64,000 nucleotides of DNA from Edaphochlamys debaryana. Its lineage: Eukaryota; Chlorophyta; Chlorophyceae; Chlamydomonadales. The notes under the pieces were generated by a model, which made no database searches, was not told the origin of the DNA, and was given only the letters and a program-made list of their open reading frames with translations. The position numbers and the translations under genes are program-made. Position 1 is the stretch's first letter. Every line of letters begins with the position of its first letter. The stretch spans positions 1,054,001-1,118,000 of the forward strand of contig JAEHOE010000004.1 in NCBI GenBank assembly GCA_016858145.1, written 5' to 3'. Below are positions 22,532 to 34,500 of this stretch, piece by piece.

Positions 22532-25500
22532 CTAGTAGTACGTGGTGGTACCGCTCTTGGGCCGCGAGGGCGGCCGCGCACCCGACTCCGCCACCGCCAT
22601 TGCCTTGTGGGACCACTGCGCCGCCAGTGCCAGGGGCTCCTTGGTCTCGGGCAGCTGCGTGGGTGGGAGTTGGATGGGGGGATGGGCGGGAGGGTGGAGG
22701 ATGGGAGGGGGGTTGACCAAGGCAGATGGGCGAGGCTACGAGGTGCCAGGGGGAAGGCCCCGCCTACGCAGATGGGGCGCGGGGCCTTTCGTAAGACGAG
22801 TCTTGGTTGGAGTTGGAAGTGCAAGGGGACCTTGGGCTGAGCCGCGGAGCTTCCGCGAGGGCCGGGGCCTACGTCGCGCCCCGACCCATCCACGGGCGAG
22901 GGGCGGCCAGGGGCTCGGCCGAGGCCGACCTGCCTCGCTGCTCTTAACCCCAGAGACACAACCGCATCCCAGGACAACCCCCTCCAAGTCCGCCCCGCCC
23001 CGCCCAGCCAGGCCTCCCTCACCCGTCGACGCCGCCCCCCTGCCCCTGCCCACCTTGCTGCCCGGCTTGACCTGCGTGCGCCGAGGTGGCACGTACACGG
23101 GCAGGTCGGAGGCCGTGTCCACCACGTCCAGCCTCCGCCTCCGCACCACGTAGGCGATCAGCACGGCGGCGCCCAGCAGGGCCGCGCCGCCCCCCACCGC
23201 CGCCCCCACAATGATGGCCACAGGGGCGCCAGTGTCGTGGATGTCGGACTTGGGGCCCGGGCACAGGTCCGAGGGGGGTGTGCCGGCCGGACACACTGCG
23301 CATGACGGCGCATAGGGACGGAGGGGCGGAGGGAGATCCGTCTGAGAAGCTCTCGTAACGGCCCGGACCTAGGGCTTCCTAAGCCTCCATCGCCGGCTCA
23401 GCGCGTAGACCCTCCACCGCGACCTCCCAGGACATGCCCGCCCCCGCGCTCCGCCTAGGCCCCCGTCCCTCACCCCGGCCCCGTGCCCTGTGTGCCCCGC
23501 GCCTCCCTCAGCACAGCGGATATCCCCCTCCCCACCACGCCCCCGCGCCCCTCCACACCGCCCCACTCACGCTCCTCCTCCGAGTAGACCACCACATCAC
23601 CCGAGCTGGAGCTCAGGACGGAGCCCCACCGCGCCGTGAAGTTGGAGCCGGCCAGGGCGGAGAAGGACCCCGCGCTGCTGGCGGCGGCCGAGACCTGTGG
23701 GGCCGTGCGGTGCGTGACGTGCGTGAGGAGCGGCAGGCGGGGGACGAGCGTGATCACGGGTCGCATGGGTTGTGGAGCACGAGAGGGGGCGGCAGGTGGA
23801 GTGGGCGCAGGTGAAGCACAGGACCATGCGAAAGGGCACAGCACCAAGAGGCCCTCCCCCCCAGTTCGCCCATCCTTATTTCGACTTTGGGCCTGCCGCC
23901 GCGTGTTTGTGCCGCTCCCCGCATCGCCGCACCTGGGTTGAGTTGAGGGAGGAGTTGGCCGGGATGGTGACCGTGTAGTTGGCGACCACGGAGCCGCAGC
24001 CCATGCCGCTGATGTTGACGAACTCGGGGGGCAGCTGCGGGCGCGTGCAAGGTTGTGGGCGGTGAAGGGTCTTTGACAGCATTCACTCAAAGCAAGGTTG
24101 TGCAAGGGTCGTGCAAGATGCCTGAGCTCCACTGGTGCCGGTACCTGGGTACATTTCCACAGACAAGGCCTGCGCTTGCGCCCCACGCACCGCCCTGTGC
24201 GCGCGCGCACCTGCATGACCTCCGCCAGCTCCGCGCGCAGGTCTGACGCCAGGGTCTTGGCGGTGGTGCCGTTCTGCAGCAGAGCGCAGGAGGCGTTGAT
24301 GCGCAGGGTGCCACTGAACTCGGCCACCTTGGCTGCGGGCGCAGGTGAGCAAGGGGCGGGTGGGTGGGTTCCAGAGGTTAGGCAAGGGCGGGTCGGTGGG
24401 CACGTCGAGTGAAGGCCGGGTGCTGCTGAGCGATAGCGGAGGACAAGGCAGTTTGGCAGCCGAGGTGTGGACTGGGTGGTAACTCGGAAGCGGTGGAGGG
24501 GCCCCCACCTGACATGTTCCAAGAGGGTGAGGGTGACGGTGAGGGGGTGGGCGAGGGTGAGGGCGAGCGGGAGGGCGAAGGGGAGGGGGATGGCGAGGGG
24601 AATGGGGTCTTGGAGGGTGAGGGTGAGGGGGACTTGGAGGGTGAGGGTGAGGGGGACCTTGACGGGGAGGGCGAGCTGGAGGGGGAGGGCGAGGCCGAAG
24701 GCGAGGGGGAAGGTGACGGTGAGAGTGTGGGTGTAGGCGAAGGGGAGGGGAGAGGACTGGGGGATGGCGTAGGTGAGGGGGAGGCCGAGGGTGAGGGTGA
24801 GGGTGAGGGCGTCAGTGAGGGCGATGGGGAGGGCGATGGAGAGGGCGAGGGCGTGGGAGACGGCGACGGAGAGGCTGTGGGCGAAGGTGATGACGTGACA
24901 GAGGGGGTCGGGGATGGCGAGGCCGAGGGTGAGGGCGAGGTTGAGGGAGTCGGTGAAGGGGAAGGCGTGGGGGAAGCGGTGGGGGAAGGGGATGGGGATG
25001 GTGAGGAAGGCGGAGAGGGCGAGGGTGTTGCCGATGGCGACGGTGATGGTGACGGAGAGGGGGTAGCTGAAGGTGACGCGGAAGGCGAAGGCGAGGGCGA
25101 CGCGGGTGGCAAGGGCGAAGGTGGAGGTGAAGGCGTGGGTGAGGGGGAGGGCGACGCGGTGGGCGAGGGTGAGGGTGAGGGCGAGGCAGCTCCCAGGGCG
25201 ATGGGTGGGATCCCGGTGTCGAGGAACGCGTCATCATAATCTGCAGAGGGGGTAGGGTACCAACCCACGGGATCAGCCCATCGCCTGACTCAAGCAGCTT
25301 TGCCAATGCCGCCGGGGAAACGAAGACGTCACCGCTTCCTACCTACCCGACCTCTCGACCTTCCTTTCCCACACCCCCTGCCAACACACAGGCCGAGGCA
25401 CGCCGCACTCATGCCGGCGCGCTGGCCTTGCTGCAAGCCCCGCAAGAAGGCGCTCGCCAGCGGACCCAAGCCCACCCACCTGTGTTGCAAGAGGTGAGGC

Positions 25501-28500
25501 TGAGGGTGGCGGCGCACAGCATGAAGGGCGCGTCTGGGTCGAAGGACGAGCACTCGGGAGTCACCTGGCACCTGCGCGGCCGGACATGGGCACAACAAGA
25601 AGCATGCGAAGGTTGTGGCGAGAGAGAAGAGACAGGAGAAGAGAGCATGCCTGTGAGGTCCAGGGCGCTAGCTCAGGGCTATGCTGCTCCCACGGACTCG
25701 GCTAATCTGGACGTGGATCAGGATCTGGGTCCAGTCGTATCAGAGCCAGAGATTGGGGATCCAGCACCCGTCCCACCACATGCGCGTGTTGTTGTTGGGG
25801 TTAGCGCAGTAGTGGTAGAAACGGTTGCCGTACAGCCACGTGCTACGGCAGCGGCAGCCGCTGGAGCCGGAGGGCTGCGGGTGGTGAGCGTGGAGTGGTC
25901 AGGAAAGAGTCAAATCAAGCAGATACGGAGAAAGATGTGACGAGGTGAACCCTTTGGGTTGAATGAGGGTGAGGACAGGCTTGACAGTGCCCCGTCTGGA
26001 AAGCAGTCTTCCAGCCTTGGTTGTGGTGAATGGCCCTCGCACTAGCCGAGGATTTTCCACCCTGTCCTGCGTACCGCCTGGCAGTCGGCTGGGATGGTGC
26101 GTGGTGGCGCGGGCGGTACTTGCTGGGGCAGGGTTCCGGAGGGTGAAGGCTCGGGGCTGGGGAGTGGAGCCATGCCACACGTGGCCAGCGTGGCTGAGGG
26201 GAGGGGCAACGGCGGAGCAAACAAACCCGCTCAAGGGTCTGGCCAGGTGCACATCGCACTTGTGCTGGTGGCTTGGAGGTGCGCCCCTCCGGGTGCGCCC
26301 CTAAGCCCCGCTCCCGTTCCCTTCCTCTCGGGTCGTGTAGCGCTCTCTCTCTCACACACACTCTAGGGGCCCTACCCGTGCAGCTGAGGATGCAGCCGGT
26401 GTTGCTGCAGCCGCAGGCTATGGGGTCCACGGGCGGACAGCTGCGGGTTGTGGGATTGGCGAGATCAGGATGGGTCATGGTGGGGGCCAGGCGTGGGGCC
26501 GGCGGACGGCTGGAATTGGCACCACGCAACCTCAGCCTAGTGGGTCGAGCTAGAGCCTGTCGCAGGTCAGGACGGCCTCCCATACACCCTGACTTTGGGG
26601 GCCCGCTCCCAAGAGCCCTCTTGGGCCTCCTACCTCGCCCCATCCCCCACGTCCATTCGCCCAGCCCCGGACCCGCTCACTAGAGCACGTCGCTGGTGGT
26701 CAGGGCCTTGCCGCAGAAGCTGAAGGCCTGCCCGCCGTACGTCCAGTTGGCGCGACAGGCGCAGCCGGCGGCCGTGTGCTTGCAGGGGTCGGGGGTGGGG
26801 GTGTCGGCCGCCAGCGCGGCAGCGGCGGGCGAGGGCGGCGCACCGGCCTGGGCGTAGTACTGGGCCCACCTGCATTGTAATAAGTGACGTGCGACACATA
26901 CGGGGAAGGTTGGGGCCGAGAGGTCAAACTGGCAAGGACCCCTCCCTCGGCAAGCCGCTCAAAGCCGCCTCGGCACCCGCCAGTCCCCGACTGGCCGCCG
27001 TCTCGCGCCGACAGGGCTCCGCCTTCAAGCGCTGCCCCATCAGAACACACGGACCGCTTACGGGGGACCACCACGCTCGCCCGCTCGCCTACCTGTACAT
27101 GACGGGGTTGAGCTCAGCGGCCATTGCGTGCGCCCTCCGGATCTGCCCCGGCGTCAGGAAGCCCATGGCCGCGAAGCACACGGGGAAGGTGTAGGTCAGG
27201 TAGTTGCCCAGCTGGTCGTATCCGTAGGCAGAGCACGAGTCGCCCCTGTGAAAGGGGGGTGCGGAGCAGGATGTGATGCGGGAAGGGGCCATGCATTGCG
27301 CATTGCACACGTAGGGCCATGAGGGTGGGGCCCAGAAACACGCGGAAGGACAGGTGGCTCTAAGGCCGGCAGCCTGTGTATCGAGGGTGCCGTTTACAAC
27401 GGCTCACCAAGAGCGCTCGTCATCGACCGGCTGCGTCGTTGCCGTACTCCAGCGCTCGTACGTGGCATTCCAGTCGCCGCCGTACTTCCCCCAGAACACC
27501 TCCATGCAGTACGACAGCGCCTGGGAGGCGAAGGAGGTGCCGCTGATGGGGCCTGCGGGGCGGGCATGGAGCAGCGACCCGTGGGTGCGTGTCGCCAAGG
27601 TTTCAACCGTAAGGATACAAGCCCCGGTCCGCATGCCACTGCGTCCCCGTTCATGAGGATCATCCCAACCCCCCGGCCGATACGCTCCCCACGCGCCTCC
27701 CCACTCCCACCCATGGTGACGGGCGTGTCCCATATGTAGTCATCGTCCGAGCAGCTGGTATCGTTCTTTCCGAAGGGGTGCTCCACGCCGAAATGGTGGA
27801 GCGTCTCGTGGAAGAGCGTGTTGGGGCCGTCGTTGTAGGCGGCCAGGGAGTTGAAGCCGGCGGGCGACACCGTGTCCCACGTCAGCCCCACGTGGCCCTC
27901 CTGGGGGCGCGTGTCGGAGCCGGGAGTGAAGGCATAGCCCACCTGCGAAAGGGATAGATCCAAAAGGGGAGGGGCGGCGAGGGTGCGATGAGTGCGGGCC
28001 AAACTGACTGAGGGTTGTGAGGTGGCCCGACGGCACGGAGACGGGTTGGTGGCAGGTGCGCGTGCGGCAAGAGGTCGTGCAGTTGCAGCCAGTCGAGGGA
28101 AGCCGCTGGCAGGCGCCTACCCTGAGGCCCGAGGACGCGGAGTCCCCCACCACAAACACGTTGACGGACCGGGGCCAGTCCACCACCAGGCTGTGGGGGG
28201 CAGGGGCAGGGTACAGGGTGAGCTGAGGATTGGCGGATCTGGCTTCGAGCGTCACCGGCCCCGGGACGGCGGCAGCCCCACTAGAGGGTGAGAGCAGGGC
28301 GCCCTTCGCTCACGCTGATGTGAAGCTCGCGTTGCGGAGGCAGAGCGCGCCGTTGCAGTTGGACGCCGCGGCGGCCAACCAATCAGAGCGGGTGGGCAGC
28401 AGGAGACTGGGATTGGCGACGGGGTCGCTGTGGACCTCCTGTGGGGAAGGATGGGCAGGGTACGTGTTGGGAGTCAGGACCGGGGCGGTGTGACGCGCCG

Positions 28501-30528
28501 GAGCACGCGCAGCCCAACCTGTCCCCGACGGTGCCCATGCTCGCCTTGATTGTGAACTGCATGTGCGCCGGCTTGGCCATGTAGTTCGCGATCCGCACCA
28601 GCCTCTGGATGTACGACAGGGAGCTGTCGTACCCAGCCGGCCCCACGCCGCCGGGCTGCGTGGCGTCGCTGTACGACAGCACGTGGAAGACCATGGGCAC
28701 AATCAGCTGCGGCAGGGTGCTCGGATCCGCCGGCGTGAAGTTTGGCGGCAGGCCGTAAAAGTAGTTGGAGCGCATTAGGAGCGCGCGGCGGTCGCCCGCT
28801 CGCTCCGCGGGCCCCGCCTCGCCCGCAAACGCCGGCTGCTCAGCGCTCGCCACAGCCTCCGCTACGTCTGTGACCTCGGGCCTGCTGGCAGGCACGTGGC
28901 CTCCGGGACCACCCCAGCGGGAGGTTCGGGTCTCCGTCTCGAGGCGCTGCAGGGTGGGCAGGTCCCGGTGCAGCTCGCGCAGCACCGCAGCCACGCGGGG
29001 CACGAGGAGTGCGAAGGCGGCCGACTGCAAGCCGCAGCGATCGCGCAACGTCTGGGCCGCGGAGCCGAGGTGCTCTGGTTCGTCCAGGGCTTGGGACAGG
29101 GCGGCCGTGAATTCGGGGTCGGGCAGGAGGGCGGGGTCGGGCCAGGCGGCTGTGGCCCGGGGCCGGCCCAGCACGTGCTGGGGTCGCAGGGGTAGGGAGT
29201 CCCGCACCCATGCGAACGTGGAGCGCAGGGCCAGGAAGAGCGGGTACTGGCAGGCCTGGTGGCGTGGGGCGGTGGGAAGGGGGGCAGACGCGGCGAGCAG
29301 CAGTGGGCAGAAGGGGCAAGGGTGAGTGGGGTGCTGTCGTGCCGACAGCGTCCTGCTGGGCACGTCGGGTGTCACCCCGGCCACTACCATACATACCCTT
29401 AGCCGTTTACCAGGTTGGCGTGGGCTAGCCTTCGCCCCTTTACCCCAGAACTTCTTGGCCGCCCCTACCCTGAGTGCTTCAGTGCCGGACAGGCCGGTAG
29501 CGATGTCGTACAGCCTTTGGGCCGCCTCAGGCCCACACAGGCCCGGTCGGGAGGCGTAGAGCCGCAGGGTGGCGGGGGTCAGGTGCGGCAGCAGCGCGGC
29601 GGAGGAGCCTGAGTTGAGGGGAAGAGCAACGGCCTTGATGTTGCGCCCATGCCTCCGCACCAAGAGATCCTGCTACCTCAACCCAACCCGATACCCTAGA
29701 AACGTCTAGCCCGACGCTGCGCGGCCCCGTACGCCTACAGTTTGCAATCGCGGTATTGGAGTGGCCCCTTCAACACCGCCGCTCACACTGCACTGCAGCT
29801 CACCCTCTGCGTGTGCCAGGGGCTCTGCGGCCGCCGACAGAAGGTAGGCGATTGAGGCCAACTCGGACGCCTGGCGGTGCAGCTGCTCTGCATCGCTGCT
29901 GGAGGCCGTGGCGGGGTCGAGCAGCCGCACGAGGGCGTGAGTCCCCGGCACGCCGCCTTGGACGCCATCGACTGCGGGGGAACATGCCAAAAGAGTGGTC
30001 GGGACGTGTCAGGACCTCACGAGGAGGGTCGGGGAGAGGTGGCGAGGTTGAATGAATGATGTGTCAGGTATGCGCATGAAGCGAGGCAAGGGCATGAGAG
30101 AAATGTGTGGGATACCCCCGTTGGCCAGGCTGGTCAGGGGGGTCGGAGATGGCCACGATGTCCCGCCGCCCACACCCAAGTATGCAGGGGTAGTTCCGCC
30201 TCAGCGCCGAAAGTCACACATCCGACTTGACCACTCGTCCTTCGCCAGGACACTTCCGAGGCCTTGAGTGGCGAGTGTAAGCGGTCAGCCGCCTAGGTTG
30301 GCGGTGACTGAAGCCGCGATAGCTCTTCCTCCCGAGTCCCGGCTGCCCCCTCCACCCTCGAGTACCAGCACCGACTGGTGTTCTCTACATACCTAGTGCT
30401 GTCGCTTGCCCTCGAAGGCCATGAGTTGTCGGGGGCGCGGCAAGCGTGCTGGAAGCCCAAAGGCAGGTCACGACAAAGACTCCCGCTGCAAACCTCCTTG
30501 GGGCCACCACGCCTCCCCACAGCCTCAT
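22532..30528 (-). CDS. Membrane-anchored M43-type metalloprotease, Ser-Pro stalk
   Basis: Nineteen minus-strand exons, from 30393-30528 (signal peptide, [20 protein letters not shown]) to 22532-22654, give 1263 residues in frame. Helical N-terminal region about 46-340. Peptidase domain about 345-640 resembles pappalysin/M43: [22 protein letters not shown], zinc site [11 protein letters not shown] (H495, E496, H499, H505), [14 protein letters not shown] and [11 protein letters not shown]. Two C.C..W.Y Cys-rich units follow ([36 protein letters not shown]). Next is a Ser-Pro stalk of about 235 residues (exon 24509-25240) and an N-glycosylated SEA-like region (1027-1145). A transmembrane helix near 1166-1194 ([20 protein letters not shown]) leads to RRRR and a tail of about 70 residues. 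The layout predicts a cell-surface protease cutting matrix proteins. One intron (28439-28544) has a GC donor. The exon end at 26362 (GTGTGT donor) was chosen for phase and is the weakest junction. Confidence 0.85.
24509..25225 (-). repeat. Ser-Pro hexamer minisatellite in protease stalk
   Basis: About 700 bases of imperfect 6-base units coding Ser-Pro, with Thr-Pro and Ala-Ser variants. The plus strand is almost pure G/A/T with very few C. Such stalks are hydroxylated and glycosylated in algal wall proteins. The Gly-Glu-rich frame on the plus strand is a shadow of this repeat. Confidence 0.9.
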
Positions 30529-31521
30529 GGTGTCACTCCGCTATCCAGCGGAGCTGCCGCAAGGGGTGCACGTTGCCTCCGCGCGAGTTCGTCTTCAAAA
30601 CTTCTCCGCGACCGCTGAGCTGGTAGCACTCCTTTTACAGCAAGCCACCGGTATTATTCCAATGTCGTGCTTAAGTGGACCGTGTGAACTGTCCTTGGGT
30701 GCAACCCTGTTCCGCAAGCATGCTCGTGCCGAGGTGAGTACGCAAGAGTTGATCATATGTATTCGCAAGGTAACCAACTATTATCTCTAGGTGGCCGCGG
30801 GTCGACGTAGTGACTCTAGTCTGCATCGCGGGCTTGCGGGCCGACTCGTCGAGGCGAAGCTGCAGGGGTGAAAGCCCTGCAGCAGGCCGCAGCCTAGAGA
30901 ACACAACCATGATAGAGACCAAGAGTAAATACAGAGCTGTCGCAAGAGGTTGTGGCGTCTGTGTGCTCTGTGCCGACCCCCTCTCCCCCCGTGCCCCCCC
31001 CCTGGCCCACACCCTCCCCCGCACCTCCCCGCAGTTGCACTTTCCTCGCCTTAGCTCCAAGCGCTCCCCACCTCGCCTTGTCCCATATATCGGACTTGCA
31101 GACAATGAGTGCCTTTGCCCTAGCCCCGTACGTGCGCCGTAGCGTAGTCCTTTCCTGCAACGGGCCCACAAGCTCTGCGGCAATCACGACACCAGCCCGC
31201 GTCTGCGCTGGTCTACCCCCCGAGACAGCGAGAGCGATTCAAGACTTGTGTGCTGCTTCTGTGCTCTCGTTGACGGTTCACATCAGTACTGCTCCTGGCC
31301 AGCTGTACGGAAGTGGATGGAATCAACGGCTGTCGAGTGCACTGCTCCTGGAGGCACTGCGTCTGCTACCGTGGTCGCTTATCACTCTACGGTTTCAGAG
31401 CTCACTGGCCACGGCTTTTGTTCGCCAAACCACGCTGGTGAGTTTCCCAAACTTTGTCGTCAGCACGTAGACCATCACAGCTGTGTTATCTTTACCATAG
31501 ATTAGTCAACCAAATGAGTAA
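30527..31521 (+). CDS. Possible small gene, product unrecognised
   Basis: Four putative exons (30527-30733, 30791-30867, 31035-31437, 31501-31521) join with matching phases into a 235-codon frame ending in TAA, 52 bases before the fasciclin start codon. Donors (GTGAGT twice, GTGAAA) and acceptors (TCTAG, CGCAG, CATAG) are ordinary. Segments such as VRLQNFSATAELVALLLQQA look coding, but I recognise no domain, signal peptide or membrane helix. Its ATG would overlap the start codon of the minus-strand protease gene (shared CATG at 30526-30529). At least one of the two starts is therefore probably wrong, or the transcripts are antisense at their 5' ends. It may also be non-coding. Confidence 0.35.
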
Positions 31522-31573
31522 TCAACATAGGCGTGGGCGTTCGCGTTAAGTTGCCGTCGGCCGACGCGCCATA

Positions 31574-34500
31574 ATGGCCGGCCTTCCGGCGGTGATGGTG
31601 CTAATTCTGACGGTGATGGTGTCAGGTAAGGCCAGGAAGCTGGCTCAGGACCCTTTCGGATGGTGGGGCCGCGAATCTGCGAGACGCAGACTACGGTAGA
31701 ATTCACCGATGGGCAACTCCGATACCTGTTGCAGCCACCAGTCCACATGTTGCTGCCATTACCTGTAGCAGCACCGAGGAACATCCATTGCCGTGGTTGT
31801 ATTGTCGCAGCCGCTACTGCGCGCAGTTGTCGATTTCCCGAGCGTGTCGGTGTGCGCGCGGACCACTCCCCGCACACTAAGAAAGTGCCAACTCCACACT
31901 GCAGATGTTGAAGGAGGGCCCTCACTGCTTGACGGCATCGGGCGATCTCTGCGGCGCCCCCCGCCCGCGGGCAGGAGGTCACCACCCCCCAGGGCGGCGG
32001 TGCAGACCGTCTTCGCCAGGGCCCAATCGCGAGCGGACTGCGCCGTGGCTGCCGGGCTCATGTCCCAGTTGCCTGTTGTCAGGAAGCAGGCGCTTGACAA
32101 AGGGACCATGTTCCTACCAAATGACGGGGTAAGCCGGGCAAGAAGCAGGGGGTGCATAGGACGAGGGGGGTGAACGATGTCATCAGCCCAGGGTATGACC
32201 TCGAAGGGTAACTGACCTCTCCACGACGCCCCTCCACCGCCAACACCAGCCACACCTAGCCCGGCGCACGCCTTACGTAGTCTGCGCGAAATGCTGTGTG
32301 AGAGGGGTATACCTACCGAAGGTATCCCCGGCTACATACCCCCAGCTCCTCCCGACTGTTCAACTTCTTCACATCCGCGGGTTCCATTACCAACGCGCAG
32401 GCCTTTGCAGACTACGCCCGGGCTCTAGGGCTGAACGCCTCGTCGTTGCTGGGCCTAGACATGGAGCTTCTGACCGCGTTGCTGCTGCACCACATCGTTC
32501 CGGGCTTGGCCGTACACACACCCAAGCCGGGAAGCGCGCCTCAGCGGCTGGTCACCGCTCTGCCGGGCACGGAAGTGACCCTGGCAAGGTGAGAGCACTC
32601 GCGGGCGGACGTGCCACTGGCTTGTCAGGTTTGGCACTCAGCTTGGTGCCTAACCCCCGCAACCTCCCAACCTCACAATCTCGTGTCCTCCGTCGCTGTC
32701 CTGATCATGCGCTCGCGTCTGTGCGCAGGGAGGGCTCCGCCGTGTGGGTGGGGTCTGCAGCGGACCGCGCACGTGTGGTAGCAGCGGACCTCTCGGCCGG
32801 CAAGGTGCGGGCCAGCGTCGGGGTTGCTTAACAGCCATGGCCGCCCCCGCCCCCGGCCAGCTTGCGTGCTTGCGCGCCGCTTTCCGAGCCATACGGGAGC
32901 CATGCGGTGTCGGGAGGCAGCTGCAGAGCTTCAGAGAGGCGGCGGAGCGGCGTGTCTTAGGACCACAGGCCTCATAGTTCTGCAGCTTACGCTCTCCTCC
33001 TCGGTTGGGCACGCCACAGGGCCTGGTCCATGTCATCGACCGCGTGCTGCCGCCCTTCGACATCCTTCGGCCCCCGCCCGACCCGCCCCTGCCCCGGCCC
33101 CGCACCCTGCGGGAGGCGCTCGTGGCGCTGGGGCTTCCATCCACCGTGGTGCGTGAGCGGAGGGCCCAGCGACACACGGGGGCGTGCAAGAAGTATGGTG
33201 GATGGAGGAGCTGATGGAGGGGCAAAAGGGGCCGCGAGTAGCGCCGACTTGGCGGCACTTCGTAGCCGGCGTGGTAGCCTCGGCAGCCAGGCTCCCCTAC
33301 CCCTGCCTGTGCCTCCAGTGCCTCCTGTGCCCTGCTCAGCGTATGCCCTTGCTGAGGAACCCCCGTCTGGTCGGTCCGTGTCTGCACCGCAGGGCGCCAT
33401 GGAGGAGGCTGCGGGCCTGGGCCCGCTTCTGGACCAGCGGGGCCTGGCAGGGACTACAGGGACCCTGTTCGCTCCCAACGAGGAAGTGAGGCGTGCGGGC
33501 AGACGCGACAGGCGGCTGCGAACGCACAGGGAGCGACGTGACCACACGTCCAGACTTGCGCTTACGACGGATGACTCCTCTGCACGGCCCCCACCTGCAG
33601 GCGTGGGAGCGCATGCAGGATCAGCTGGCACCCGCGGAGGCGCTGCTCACCTCCTCCAAGGAGGCAGTCAAGCTGGTGGGTCCCCACGCAAGCAGCTGAC
33701 ACTTCCCTTGTCCCACTCCGCTCACGGTTCCACAACTAAGGCTCCTGCTTTGCTTGACCGGTTGTCGTCTTAAGCGTAGCCCCCATTTCCCGTGTCACCT
33801 GTCGCACCCCGCCGACCCCGGCGGTGCCTCCACCTCGCACCCCAGCTTCTAGGGGAACACGTGCACCTGGAGGAGGCTCTCGATGCACGGCTGCTCGCGA
33901 CGCGGAAGTTGCTGCCCGTGGGCTGGGGTAAGGCCGCGAGGACTTGAGGCAGCTCACTCGCCATGCCGCTGACGTCAGCTGACAAGCGTCTGGGTCTCTT
34001 CCTGCCACGGCCGCTGCAGCGCCTGCTGCGTACATGGCACCCAGCGCGTCTGCGCTGCAAGTCCGCTTCTCCGGGAGCCAGCTCACCCTGGCGGGTTACA
34101 CCACGGGAACCGTCGTACAGTCTGACACATTCGTGGCGGGCGGGAAGGTGATCGTCCACGTGGTGAATTCTGTACTGCTGAGCAACGAAACGGCACGACA
34201 GCTGGGTCTAGGGGCAGAGCCTCCGCAGCAGCCACCGCCTGCGGGCCCAGGCAGCATCCCGCCGAAGGAGGCGACCAACTCGACCACACAGGCACTCATG
34301 GCAGTGCTTCAAGCCACACCAGACCTTTCGTCCCTGGCGGTGAGCGTCGGGCCTCGGGCGGTCCGGCCCTCAACATGCCTTACTCCTGACAAACCATGCC
34401 ATCTGCTGAGGGCCAGCCGGGCACGTCGAATGATTGGAACCACACCGGACGCAACCTCTCCTCCCCGCAGGCCGCGGCGGTGCAGGCGGAGATGCCCCGG

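Noticed and set aside
22156..23022. Minus-strand 288-codon frame over the protease tail
   Set aside because: It is out of frame with the transmembrane exon and the last exon, which splice in phase.
24493..25239. Plus-strand 248-codon Gly/Glu-rich frame
   Set aside because: It is the exact antisense of the Ser-Pro repeat exon of the protease gene; the minus frame has signal peptide, phase and family support.
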